Assembly (NCBI RefSeq): GCF_031624635.1
Contig: NZ_JAMQOQ010000004.1
Location: forward strand, 186,001-250,000
Reading direction: 5' to 3'
DNA length: 64,000 nucleotides
Source of the DNA: Halogeometricum sp. S3BR5-2
GTDB taxonomy: Archaea > Halobacteriota > Halobacteria > Halobacteriales > Haloferacaceae
A model generated the notes under the pieces. The model did not search any database. It was not told the DNA's origin and saw only the letters and a program-made list of their open reading frames with translations. Positions 8,452 to 16,759 of the stretch are shown here, in pieces. Position 1 is the stretch's first letter. The number at the start of each line of letters is the position of its first letter. The translations under genes were made by a program, and so were the position numbers.

Positions 8452-9258
8452 CTACGACCGCGTCCGCGTGTGGTACTGGGTGTAGCCGCCGAGGACGGCG
8501 TTGATGACGGCCCCCAGGAGGAGGACGACGCCCGTGAAGTACAGCCACGTCAACAGCAGCATGATGCCCGTGACGATGTCGGCCCCGCCGGCCGTCGAAC
8601 GGGCGACGTATATCTGGAAGATGCCCTGCAGGAGCGCCCATCCGACCGCCGCGACGACGACGCCCGGGAGAATCTCCCGCGCGGACACGTCGACGTCCGG
8701 AAAGACGTAGTAGATGGGGAAGAACGCCACGATGAGACCCAGGGCGAGACCGACCGGGAGGAACACGCCGAGGTACGGAATCATCCCCTGAAACGCCCCG
8801 AACACGCTGGTCACCGCTATCATGGCGGCGAGTGCGAGCGTGAGGCTGACAAGGACGACGAGGCCGTCCTTGATCTGGTCGACGATAGAGCTGTCCGGCG
8901 TGACCTCGTAAATCTCGGAGAAGGCGGTGTCGAGCCCGCGGAATATCTTCAGCGCGCTCCAGACCAGTACGACGATCCCGACGACCGACGACCCGGTGGC
9001 GCTGTTCGCCTGCGTGGCGAACAGGCGCTCGATGAAGCTTCCGATGGCGGGCGAGACGTTCTCTGTGACGACTGACAGCACCTGCTCCTCCCAGCCCGCG
9101 CCGAAGAACGCGACGACGAAGACGGCGAAGAGGAGAATCGGTACCAAGGAGACGAACGCGTTGTAGGCGATGCTCCCCGCGAGGAACGTGACGTTCTTGT
9201 CGCGGAACGCCTCGCCTACCGCCTTGGCTTTCGAGACGGTGCCTGTTGAGTTGCTCAT
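8452..9258 (-). CDS. YihY/virulence factor BrkB family membrane protein
   Basis: A 268-residue integral membrane protein with about six hydrophobic helices. AYNAFVSLVPILLFAVFV and the RGLDTAFSEIYEV segment before a polar loop are characteristic of the YihY/BrkB family. Its substrate is unknown; the family was once misnamed ribonuclease BN. It is convergent with thiD (45-nt gap) and divergent from the PLP dehydratase, with a 152-nt shared upstream region. Confidence 0.87.
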   Translation of the reverse strand: MSNSTGTVSKAKAVGEAFRDKNVTFLAGSIAYNAFVSLVPILLFAVFVVAFFGAGWEEQVLSVVTENVSPAIGSFIERLFATQANSATGSSVVGIVVLVWSALKIFRGLDTAFSEIYEVTPDSSIVDQIKDGLVVLVSLTLALAAMIAVTSVFGAFQGMIPYLGVFLPVGLALGLIVAFFPIYYVFPDVDVSAREILPGVVVAAVGWALLQGIFQIYVARSTAGGADIVTGIMLLLTWLYFTGVVLLLGAVINAVLGGYTQYHTRTRS

Positions 9259-9410
9259 GGGGGCATCGTCCCTCCACGCTCACAAAGAACTCACGGCAGT
9301 TAGGAATGCTCTCGGCGAACGTCACGATTTCCTTTAGCTTCGCCGCGACCCGCCGGACGCCCCGCGGACTCCTCCCGGGTCTTTATACGTGCCACCGCGT
9401 ATCACGACCG

Positions 9411-10424
9411 ATGACAGCGTACGACACGGTCGAATCACCGGACGAAACGACGATCTTCGGGTACCACGACCTGACCCCGCCGACGCTCGCGGACGTCTAC
9501 GAGGCGCGTTCGGTCGTCTCCCGTCACCTCCCGCGGACGCCCCTCGTCCGGAGCGAGTCCCTCTCGGCGGAACTCGACGCCGACGTCTACCTCAAACGGG
9601 AGGACACGCTCCCGACGGGCGCGTTCAAGGTACGCGGCGGAATCAACCTCTGTGCGGGCCTCGACGAGGAGTTCCGCGAGCCCGGTCTCATCGCGGCCAG
9701 CACCGGCAACCACGGCCAGTCCGTCGCCTACGCGGGGCGGGCGTTCGACATCCCCGTTCTCGTGGCCGTGCCCGGCGACCCGAACCCGGACAAGGTGGCC
9801 GCGATGGAGCGGATGGGGGCGGAGGTGCACCCCGTCGGCCGCGACTACGACGACGCGCGCGAATGGGCCGAAGAGCGGGCGCGGACGGAGGGCTACCGCT
9901 ACGTCCACTCGGCGAACGAACCCGCACTGATAGCTGGCGTCGCCACGGCGGGCCTCGAAGTCGTCGAGGAACTCCCCCGGGTGGACACGCTCTTCTGCCC
10001 CATCGGCGGCGGCAGCAGCGCCTCGGGCTACTGTCTCACCGTCGGCGAGATGACCGACGCGGACGTCGTCGGCGTCCAGTCGGCGAACGCGCCCGCGATG
10101 TACCACGCGTGGTCGGAGGGTCACCTCCGCCCCCGAGACGACGCCGACACCTACGCCGAGGGCCTCCAGTCGCGCGTCCCGTTCGCCCTCACCACGGAGA
10201 TACTCCGCGACCGACTGACGGAGATGGTCCTCGTGAGCGACGAGCGAATCGAGGCGGCGGTGGAGACGATGCTCCTCGAAGAGCACCTCGCCTTGGAGGG
10301 CGCGGCCTGCGCGTCCGTCGCGGCGGCGCTCGAACGCGGCGACGAACTGGCGGGACAGACCGTCGTGCTCCAGATTTCGGGGCGCAACATCGCCGGCGAG
10401 AAACTCCGGGCGGTGCTCGGCTGA
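9411..10424 (+). CDS. PLP-dependent threonine/serine dehydratase-like enzyme
   Basis: A 337-residue fold-type II PLP enzyme. LPTGAFKVRGG carries the lysine that forms the Schiff base, STGNHGQSVAYAGR is the substrate loop and CPIGGGSSASG is the phosphate-binding glycine loop. There is no C-terminal ACT domain, so it resembles catabolic threonine/serine ammonia-lyases and related racemases. The ATG at 9411 follows a TATA-like TTTATA at 9382-9387. The next gene, an M20 amidohydrolase, begins on the very next base after its stop codon, which points to a two-gene operon handling an amino-acid derivative. Confidence 0.85.
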   Translation: MTAYDTVESPDETTIFGYHDLTPPTLADVYEARSVVSRHLPRTPLVRSESLSAELDADVYLKREDTLPTGAFKVRGGINLCAGLDEEFREPGLIAASTGNHGQSVAYAGRAFDIPVLVAVPGDPNPDKVAAMERMGAEVHPVGRDYDDAREWAEERARTEGYRYVHSANEPALIAGVATAGLEVVEELPRVDTLFCPIGGGSSASGYCLTVGEMTDADVVGVQSANAPAMYHAWSEGHLRPRDDADTYAEGLQSRVPFALTTEILRDRLTEMVLVSDERIEAAVETMLLEEHLALEGAACASVAAALERGDELAGQTVVLQISGRNIAGEKLRAVLG

Positions 10425-11735
10425 ATGGCCGGCAGCGAATCGGACGGCGGGACGGAATCGCGGCCGGTTCGGGACCACTTGAGCGAGGTCCGCCGGGCGT
10501 TCCACCGCGACCCCGAACCGGCGTGGTGCGAGTTCGCCACGACCGCTCGCGTCGTCGAGTACGCCGAGCGAATCGGCGTCGACGAACTCCACTACGGTCC
10601 CGATATCACCGACCCCGAGAACCGTCTGTCGGTGCCGCCCGAGGCGGAACTGGAGGGGTGGTTCCGACGGGCACGAGAGCGCGGCGCCGACCCCGACGTG
10701 CTCGAACGCCTCCGCGGCGGTCACACCGGCGCGGTGGCGGTCCTCGAACGCGGTCCGGGACCGACCGTCGCCCTCCGCGTCGACATCGACGCCCTGCACG
10801 TCGCCGAGTCCGACGACCCGGGCCACCGCCCCGCAGCCGAGGGGTTCCGCTCGGAGAACGAGGGAGTGATGCACGCCTGCGGGCACGACGGACACGCGAC
10901 CATCGGCCTCGGCGTCCTCGATGCGGTGAGGGGGAGCGAGTTCTCGGGGACGCTGAAGGTTCTCTTCCAACCCGCCGAGGAGGTGGCCGGCGGCGCCAAG
11001 GCGATGGCGACGGGCGGCCACCTCGACGACGTCGACTCCCTCCTGGCCGTCCACCTCGGTCTCGACAGACCGACGGGCACCGTCGTCGCCGGCGTCGTCA
11101 GGACGCTCGCGGTCCGCCGGTTCCGCGCCGAGTTCTCGGGAACGTCGGCCCACGCCGCGAAGAACCCCGAAGCGGGCGACAACGCGATTCAGGCCGCGGT
11201 GTCGGCGGCGTCGGACCTGTACGCGGTTCCGCGGCACGGCGGCGGCGCGACCCGGGTCAACGTCGGCCACGTCGAGGGCGGCGCGCCCGGCCACACGAAC
11301 GTCGTCGCCGACCGCGCCGCCTTCGAGGCGGAGGTCCGAGGTGAAGACACGGAACTGATGGAGCACATGTTCGAGGAGTGCGCGACGGTGATTCGGACCG
11401 CCGCGGAGCGACACGGCTGCGAAGTCGAGATAACGGTCGAGGGGGAGGCGCCGCGGGAGGACAGCGACCCCGAGACGGCGGGGGCCGTCGAGGCGGCGGC
11501 GCGGGCGCACTCCGACGTGACGGAGACGATACCGTCCGCGGACTTCGGCGCCAGCGAGGACGCGACGTACCTGATGAAGCGGGTGAAGGAGAACGGCGGA
11601 AACGCGGCGTACGCGGTGGTGGGTACGGACCACCCCGGCGGCCACCACTCCCCGACGTTCGATATCGACGAGCGGAGCCTCGACATCGCCGTCGACGTGC
11701 TGAGCGACGCCGTCGTTCGGCTGGGGGCCGAGTAA
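10425..11735 (+). CDS. M20-family amidohydrolase/aminoacylase
   Basis: A 436-residue metallohydrolase. VALRVDIDALHV, MHACGHDGHATIGLG (metal ligands), LFQPAEEVAGGAKAM (catalytic Glu) and AVVGTDHPGGHHSPTFDI near the C-terminus follow the AbgB/HipO-like M20D pattern. The central ANFSGTSAHAAKNPE-like dimerisation region is intact (here SGTSAHAAKNPEAGDNA). It should remove an acyl group from an N-acyl amino acid. Its start is directly adjacent to the PLP dehydratase stop, so the released amino acid may be the dehydratase substrate (inference). Confidence 0.87.
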   Translation: MAGSESDGGTESRPVRDHLSEVRRAFHRDPEPAWCEFATTARVVEYAERIGVDELHYGPDITDPENRLSVPPEAELEGWFRRARERGADPDVLERLRGGHTGAVAVLERGPGPTVALRVDIDALHVAESDDPGHRPAAEGFRSENEGVMHACGHDGHATIGLGVLDAVRGSEFSGTLKVLFQPAEEVAGGAKAMATGGHLDDVDSLLAVHLGLDRPTGTVVAGVVRTLAVRRFRAEFSGTSAHAAKNPEAGDNAIQAAVSAASDLYAVPRHGGGATRVNVGHVEGGAPGHTNVVADRAAFEAEVRGEDTELMEHMFEECATVIRTAAERHGCEVEITVEGEAPREDSDPETAGAVEAAARAHSDVTETIPSADFGASEDATYLMKRVKENGGNAAYAVVGTDHPGGHHSPTFDIDERSLDIAVDVLSDAVVRLGAE

Positions 11736-11805
11736 GCGAGTAGGCCGGCCCCGACTGAACTGCGAGGGCGGCGACGGACGCTTCCGACGCCAGATTCAAG
11801 CGCCT

Positions 11806-11823
11806 CGTATACGACTGTATACG
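11806..11823 (+). promoter_or_regulatory. Inverted repeat operator of vapBC
   Basis: CGTATAC-GACT-GTATACG is a perfect inverted repeat with 7-bp arms and a 4-nt spacer, ending 1 nt before the vapB ATG. Position and symmetry fit autoregulation by the ribbon-helix-helix or AbrB-like antitoxin, possibly together with the toxin. Confidence 0.6.
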
Positions 11824-11824
11824 T

Positions 11825-12064
11825 ATGGGGACGAAATCGGTTCGCCTCGACGACGACGTGTACGACTACATCGAGGCGCACAAGCGGGACGACGAGACGT
11901 TCTCGGACGCCGTCGCCCGACTCACCCGCCGGTCCTCGATAACCGACCTCGCCGGACTCCTGAACTCGGAGGACGTGGAGACGATGCGCGACGCTATCGA
12001 CGAGGCCGACGAGGCCGACGCCGAAGAGGTGCGCGAGGTGCGGGAGCGATTGCGTGATTCTTGA
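11825..12064 (+). CDS. vapB: VapB-type antitoxin
   Basis: A 79-residue acidic protein. MGTKSVRLDDDVYDYIEAHK is a DNA-binding N-terminus typical of haloarchaeal VapB antitoxins, and the rest is a charged helical tail (about residues 45-79) that would wrap the toxin. It overlaps the downstream PIN-domain toxin by 11 nt. A perfect palindrome directly before the ATG is a likely autoregulatory operator. Confidence 0.85.
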   Translation: MGTKSVRLDDDVYDYIEAHKRDDETFSDAVARLTRRSSITDLAGLLNSEDVETMRDAIDEADEADAEEVREVRERLRDS

Positions 12065-12434
12065 TACGGCGTTCGTTCTCGACCTCCTCGACGGCGACGA
12101 GGGGGCGGTCTCGAAGGCCGAACAGTTAGAGGCCGACGGCGCGGTGTTGAAGATGCCCGCGATGACCGTTCTGGAGTTGTACATCGGTATCGGAACGGGC
12201 GCCGCCGACGACTCCGAGGAACGACGGATTCGCCGCGTTATCGACGACTTACCGTTCGTCCCGATGGACGAAGAGGTCTCCCGTCGGGCGGGGCGGCGAC
12301 TCGGCGAGTCCGGGGCGGCGCGCCGGAAAGGCGACGCCGCCATCGCCGCGACCGCCGAGATAGCGGGCGAACCCGTTCTGACGCGGAACGTCGACGACTT
12401 CGAGCGGTTGGGCGTCGAGGTCGAAACCTACTGA
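12054..12434 (+). CDS. vapC: VapC-type PIN-domain ribonuclease toxin
   Basis: A 126-residue PIN protein with a GTG start inside vapB. The acidic active site appears complete: Asp4 (MILDTAFVLDLL), Glu41 (TVLELYIGIG), Asp94 (RKGDAAIAATA) and Asp115 (TRNVDDFERL). VapC enzymes cleave tRNA or rRNA when released from the antitoxin. The pair ends 110 nt from the convergent nrdB gene. Confidence 0.9.
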   Translation: MILDTAFVLDLLDGDEGAVSKAEQLEADGAVLKMPAMTVLELYIGIGTGAADDSEERRIRRVIDDLPFVPMDEEVSRRAGRRLGESGAARRKGDAAIAATAEIAGEPVLTRNVDDFERLGVEVETY

Positions 12435-12498
12435 GTCGACGCCCCGGGTTCGCCCGCTCCTTGAACGACGCAGTCGTGCGGTTGGGTACGATTAACGA

Positions 12499-12519
12499 GG
12501 CGTAACGGGTCGTTACGCC
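12499..12519. terminator. Hairpin between convergent vapC and nrdB
   Basis: GGCGTAAC-GGGTC-GTTACGCC is a perfect 8-bp stem with a 5-nt loop located between the ends of vapC (+) and nrdB (-). No long T-run follows on either strand, so an intrinsic terminator is uncertain. A 3'-end stabilising hairpin for one or both transcripts is the alternative. Confidence 0.4.
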
Positions 12520-12545
12520 GCCGTCTCGCCCGGTTTATCGACCCC

Positions 12546-13538
12546 TTACCAGTCTAACGACCCGCCGCTCTGGTACTCCGTGACCTGCGTCTCGAAGAAG
12601 TTCTTCTCCTTGTTCAGGTCGACGGCCTCGCTCATCCACGGGAACGGGTTTTCGGTCCCGTAACTCGCCGCGAGGTCCAACTGACCCAGTCGCCGGTCGG
12701 CGATGTACTCGACGTACTCGGCGAACTGCTCGGAACTCATCCCGAGCACGTCGTCGGGGCAGGCCTCCCGGGCGTATATCTGTTCGAGGTCGACCGCTCT
12801 CTCCACGAGGTCGCGCACCTCCTCGCCGAACTCGTCGGTCCAGACGCCGGAGTTCTCCGCGCGAATCTGGTTGATGAGGTCGACGCCGAACCCCACGTGC
12901 AGCGACTCGTCGCGCATGATGTACTCGAACTGCTGGCCGATGCCGACCATCTTGTTCTGCCGCCGGAGGGCGAGCATCATGGCGAACCCGGCGTAGAAGA
13001 ACACCCCCTCCATGACGACGTAGAAGCCGACGAGGTCGCGGAGCAGGTCGCGCACGTCCTCCGTGTCCTCGACCTCGAAGTCCGGGTCGTCGAGATTCCG
13101 CGTCAGGTCGACGACGAAGTCGTCTTTCTCCTGAATCGAGGGGACGCGCTCGTACATCCCGTAGAGATAGTCGGGGTCGAACCCCAGCGAGTCACAGCAG
13201 TAGATGAAGGTGTCCGTGTGGATGGCCTCCTCGTACGCCTGCCGCAGGAGGTACTGCCGGCACTCCGGCGCGGTGACGTACTCGTAGAGGGCGAGGACGA
13301 TGTTGTTCGCCGTCAGCGACTCGGCGGTGGAGAAGAAGCCGAGGTTCCACTCGACCAACTGCTTCTCCGAGTCGGTGAGTTCGCCGCCGTTCCACTGGGC
13401 GACGTCGTCCTGCATGGGTATCTCCTCGGGCACCCAGTTGTTGGCGACGCCGTCGCGGTAGTACTGGCGCGCCCAGTCGTAGTCGATGGGCAGTATCTTG
13501 TTCGGGTCGTGTTCCGCGTCGTGGTTGAGTATGGGCAT
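12546..13538 (-). CDS. nrdB: Ribonucleotide reductase R2 (beta) subunit, class Ic-like radical site
   Basis: A 330-residue ferritin-like radical-generating subunit. Metal ligands by alignment to the R2 pattern are Glu73 (FFSTAESLTANN), Glu104 and His107 (EEAIHTDTF), and later GFYVVMEG and RDESLHVGFG with Glu and His. The position of the tyrosyl radical, four residues after His107, is Phe111 instead of Tyr. The first metal ligand is Glu rather than Asp. Both features are those of the Chlamydia-type class Ic enzyme, which uses a Mn/Fe cofactor. It follows nrdA by 20 nt and is the last gene of the nrdR-nrdA-nrdB operon. Confidence 0.93.
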   Translation of the reverse strand: MPILNHDAEHDPNKILPIDYDWARQYYRDGVANNWVPEEIPMQDDVAQWNGGELTDSEKQLVEWNLGFFSTAESLTANNIVLALYEYVTAPECRQYLLRQAYEEAIHTDTFIYCCDSLGFDPDYLYGMYERVPSIQEKDDFVVDLTRNLDDPDFEVEDTEDVRDLLRDLVGFYVVMEGVFFYAGFAMMLALRRQNKMVGIGQQFEYIMRDESLHVGFGVDLINQIRAENSGVWTDEFGEEVRDLVERAVDLEQIYAREACPDDVLGMSSEQFAEYVEYIADRRLGQLDLAASYGTENPFPWMSEAVDLNKEKNFFETQVTEYQSGGSLDW

Positions 13539-13558
13539 TGGTAATCGAGTTCAGACGG

Positions 13559-16045
13559 TCACTGACAGGCGTCGCAGGTCGGGTCTTCGACGCGGGCGAG
13601 ACCGGTGCCGCTGGACTCGTCTGACGGTGTCGCGCCGTCGTCGCCGTCAGTCGCCGCGTCCGCATCCTCACCTCGTCGCTGCGTCCGGCCGTACTCGGCC
13701 ATGTCGAGCGTCGATTTCTCTATCTGCGAGGCGCCGAGCGTCCGCAGGTAGTACGTCGTCTTCATCCCGAGTCGCCACGCCGTCTTGTACACGTCGTCGA
13801 GCAGGGAGCCGTCGGTGCTCGGGAAGAACACGTTGTGCGAGACGGACTGGTCGATCCACTGCCCTCGGTGGGCGGTGAGGCGAAGTTGGTGTCGCGGGTC
13901 TATCTCGAAGGCGCTCCGGTGCAGTTCGCGCGTCTCCTCGGGGATGTCGGCTATCTCCTGAATCGACCCGTCGTGGAACTTCACCCGGTCGACCATCCCC
14001 TCGTCCCACAGGTCGAGGGCTTTCAGTTCCTCGACCAACTGCTCGTTGAGGACGGTGAAGTCGCCGCTCATGTTCGACTTCACATATAGATTCGAGTAGA
14101 TGGGTTCGATGGAGGGCGTCGTCCCGTTGATGGTCGACACCGTCGCCGTCGGCGCGACGGCCATCGTGTTCGAGTTGCGCATGCCGTGCTCGGAGATGTG
14201 CTCGCGCACCCGGCCCCAGTCCATCGTCTCCGAGCGGTCGGTCGGAATCTCGCGGCCGCGCTCCTCTTCCAGCAGGTCGACGGTGTCGTGCGGAAGGACG
14301 CCGCGGTCCCACTTGCTCCCCTCGAACGTCTCGTACGGTTCTCGCTCCTTCGCCAAGCGAGAACTGTTGAGGATGGCGTGGTAGGAGACGAACTCCTGCC
14401 AGCGGTTGGACTTCTCGACTGCGTCCTCGGAGGCCATCGGCGTTCCCGTCGCCATCAGCGCCTCGTGGAAACCCATCACGCCGAGACCGATGGGACGGTG
14501 GCGCATGTTGGAGTACTCGGCCTCGTCCGTGGGGTAGAAACAGAGGTCGACGACGTTGTCGAGCATCCGCATCGCCGTCTCGACGGTCTCGGAGAGGGCG
14601 TCGCGGTCCAGTCCCTCGCCCGAAACGTGGTTCGAGAGGTTGACGCTCCCGAGGTTGCAGACTGCGTGCTCCTCGGAACTCGTGTTGAGCGTTATCTCGG
14701 TGCAGAGGTTCGAGGAGTGAACCGTGCCGACGTGGTCCTGCGGCGATCGGACGTTACAGGGGTCCTTGAACGTGATCCACGGGTGGCCCGTCTCGAACAG
14801 TCGGGTGAGCATCGTCCGCCAGAGATCCGCGGCGTCGACCGTCTCGTACTGCCGCAGTTCCCCGTTCTCGGCTTTCGCCTCGTACGCCTCGTACACCTCG
14901 GCGAACTCCTCGCCGTAGGTCTCGTGGAGTTCGGGCACCTCGTCGGGGGAGAACAGCGTCCACTCTCCCTCCGCTTCGACCCGTTCCATGAACAGGTCCG
15001 GCACCCACGCCGCGGTGTTCATGTCGTGCGTGCGGCGGCGTTCGTCGCCGGTGTTCCGCCGCAGGTCCAAGAAGGCGGGAAAGTCCATGTGCCACGCTTC
15101 GAGGTAGGCGCAGGCGGCGCCGCGGCGCTTGCCCGACCGATTTATCGCCGCGGTCACGTCGTTGCTTATCTTCAGGAACGGCACCGTCCCCGTCGACTCG
15201 ACGCCCGTACTGCTGATGAGCGCGCCCTCCGAGCGGAGGTTCGTCCAGTCGTTGCCGAGGCCGCCGCTCCACTTCGACAGTTGCGCGTGGTGTTTGTAGG
15301 ACTCGAAGATGTGCTCTAAGTCGTCCTCGACGGTGGTGAGATAGCAGGAAGACAGCTGCGGGTGGGTCGTCCCGCTGTGGAACAGCGTCGGCGTCGAGGG
15401 GGTGAAGAGCAGTCGGGAGAGCACGTCGTAGAACTCCAAGGCCCGTTCTTGAGGGTCGTCCTCCTCGATGGCGAGGCCCATCGCCACCCGCATCCAGAAC
15501 GCCTGCGGCAGTTCGAGGGGGTCCTCGTCGTTCGTCTCGATGAAGTACCGCTGGGTCAGCGTCGACATCGCGATGTAGTCGAACTTCTCGTCGCGTTCGA
15601 GGGCGAGCGAATCGGCCAACTCGTCGAGGTCGAACCGACCGTCGAGGAGTCGCTCGTCGAGTAGGTCCTCCTCGACGCCGCGTTCGAGGTTCTCGCGGAA
15701 CGTCTCGCGGTAGGTCGCCTCCGTCTCGTCGTCGACGCGCCCCTCGGACTCGGCCGCCGCGCCCGTCAGTCGCTCGCCGGTCACCCGGCGGAAGTAGCGC
15801 TGCCGGTGCACGTCGGCGGCGACGTACTTGTAGGCGGGGTCGCGTTCGATTCGCGCCGTCGTCACCCCCTCGAGCGCCTCGTACACCTCGTCGGCCGAGG
15901 CGCCGTCGTAGAGGTTTCGCTCGGCCTCTTCGAGGAGTCGGTCGGTCGTCTCGTCGGTGAGCACGTCCTCGTAGTCGGTCCGCGCGCGTTCGAGTATCGC
16001 TCGTGGCTGTGCGTCAGTCGCCTGCGTCGTCTGTGTGCGTGCCAT
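13559..16045 (-). CDS. nrdA: Ribonucleotide reductase R1 (alpha) subunit
   Basis: An 828-residue catalytic subunit. Visible sites are QLSSCYLTTVED (first redox Cys), SSNLCTEITLN (Asn-Leu-Cys-x-Glu active site), AVCNLGSVNLSNH (second redox Cys) and the flexible C-terminal CDACQ pair that is reduced by thioredoxin-like donors. The N-terminus (AILERARTDYEDVLTDETT onward) enters the R1 N-terminal helical domain almost directly, so I do not see an ATP-cone activity domain. Its start lies inside the 3' end of nrdR (32-nt overlap), so the two are translationally coupled. Confidence 0.95.
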   Translation of the reverse strand: MARTQTTQATDAQPRAILERARTDYEDVLTDETTDRLLEEAERNLYDGASADEVYEALEGVTTARIERDPAYKYVAADVHRQRYFRRVTGERLTGAAAESEGRVDDETEATYRETFRENLERGVEEDLLDERLLDGRFDLDELADSLALERDEKFDYIAMSTLTQRYFIETNDEDPLELPQAFWMRVAMGLAIEEDDPQERALEFYDVLSRLLFTPSTPTLFHSGTTHPQLSSCYLTTVEDDLEHIFESYKHHAQLSKWSGGLGNDWTNLRSEGALISSTGVESTGTVPFLKISNDVTAAINRSGKRRGAACAYLEAWHMDFPAFLDLRRNTGDERRRTHDMNTAAWVPDLFMERVEAEGEWTLFSPDEVPELHETYGEEFAEVYEAYEAKAENGELRQYETVDAADLWRTMLTRLFETGHPWITFKDPCNVRSPQDHVGTVHSSNLCTEITLNTSSEEHAVCNLGSVNLSNHVSGEGLDRDALSETVETAMRMLDNVVDLCFYPTDEAEYSNMRHRPIGLGVMGFHEALMATGTPMASEDAVEKSNRWQEFVSYHAILNSSRLAKEREPYETFEGSKWDRGVLPHDTVDLLEEERGREIPTDRSETMDWGRVREHISEHGMRNSNTMAVAPTATVSTINGTTPSIEPIYSNLYVKSNMSGDFTVLNEQLVEELKALDLWDEGMVDRVKFHDGSIQEIADIPEETRELHRSAFEIDPRHQLRLTAHRGQWIDQSVSHNVFFPSTDGSLLDDVYKTAWRLGMKTTYYLRTLGASQIEKSTLDMAEYGRTQRRGEDADAATDGDDGATPSDESSGTGLARVEDPTCDACQ

Positions 16046-16553
16046 CTGGTGAGTCGTCCGTCGTCGCGTCGGGGTCGTCGGGACCGTCGGACCGCTCGAA
16101 CCGGTCGTCGAGCACCCGGTCGAGTTCGTCGAGGAACTCCTCGGGGTCCGAGAACGCCTCGTACACCGAGACGAACCGGATGTACGCCACCGAATCGAGG
16201 TCGCGCAGGCGGTCGGAGGCGAGTTCGCCGACGAGGCTGGAGGAGACGATGCGCGTCCCCCGCCCCGCCAGTTCCCGCTCTACCGCCTCGACCAGCGACT
16301 CGACGGTCGCCGCGTCCACGGGCCGCTTCTCGACGGCCCGTTCGACGCCGGCGCGGAGTTTCCCCCGGTCGAACGGTTCGATGCGTCCGTCGCGTTTCTT
16401 CACTTGGAGGGTCTCCCACTCGGGTCGCTCGTACGTCGTGAACCGGAACGAACACCGCTGACACTCCCGCCGGCGGCGGACGGTCGCTCCGTCCTCGCCG
16501 GTCCGGGTGTCGACGACGCTCGTCCGGTCGTGACCGCAATCGGGGCAGTCCAT
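16014..16553 (-). CDS. nrdR: Transcriptional repressor NrdR
   Basis: A 179-residue regulator, start chosen at MDCPDCGHDRTSVVD (ATG at 16553) because the zinc ribbon must be near the N-terminus. CPDCG with CQRCSFRF gives the four zinc ligands. Residues about 50-140 (QVKKRDGRIEPFDRGKL onward, to AYIRFVSVYEAF) are an ATP-cone that senses ATP/dATP. It should repress the operon it heads, through NrdR boxes; two box-like sequences lie 33-80 nt upstream of its start. The C-terminal tail of about 35 residues is Asp-rich and probably unstructured. Confidence 0.93.
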   Translation of the reverse strand: MDCPDCGHDRTSVVDTRTGEDGATVRRRRECQRCSFRFTTYERPEWETLQVKKRDGRIEPFDRGKLRAGVERAVEKRPVDAATVESLVEAVERELAGRGTRIVSSSLVGELASDRLRDLDSVAYIRFVSVYEAFSDPEEFLDELDRVLDDRFERSDGPDDPDATTDDSPDGTHTDDAGD

Positions 16554-16585
16554 GGTTGTCACTACTCGACCCTCCGGGCTGTTCA

Positions 16586-16602
16586 ACCCACATGTCGTGG
16601 GT
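16586..16602 (-). promoter_or_regulatory. NrdR-box-like site, proximal
   Basis: On the minus strand the site reads ACCCACGACATGTGGGT, an inverted repeat (ACCCAC/GTGGGT). It shares CACnACATGTnG with a second site 30 bp upstream. Confidence 0.5.
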
Positions 16603-16615
16603 CCGCGCTATCGGT

Positions 16616-16632
16616 CGCAACATGTAGTGTCC
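16616..16632 (-). promoter_or_regulatory. NrdR-box-like site, distal
   Basis: On the minus strand the site reads GGACACTACATGTTGCG, resembling the ACAC...GTGT layout of bacterial NrdR boxes. The core ACATGT is exactly 30 bp from that of the proximal site, about three helical turns. An AT-rich TTTATC element (about 16633-16640) overlaps it upstream. Confidence 0.5.
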
Positions 16633-16739
16633 GCGAGACGGTGATAAATTTTTCCAACGAGATTTCACTAAGACAAGTAAGATTGTTTTAGTCGCATCGG
16701 CCTTCTGGATGGGAGGGCCCGCTTGTTCCCCTATCGGGG

Positions 16740-16759
16740 CGATTTAGCCGATTAAATCG
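16740..16759. repeat. Inverted repeat of unknown role
   Basis: CGATTTA-GCCGAT-TAAATCG has perfect 7-bp arms and a 6-nt spacer. It lies 112 nt before the DUF7344-like regulator and well upstream of the nrd promoter, so it could be an operator for either. Confidence 0.4.

Noticed and set aside
9435-11648. 737-codon minus-strand frame across the dehydratase and amidohydrolase genes
   Set aside because: Same shadow effect. Both plus-strand genes have complete active-site motifs.
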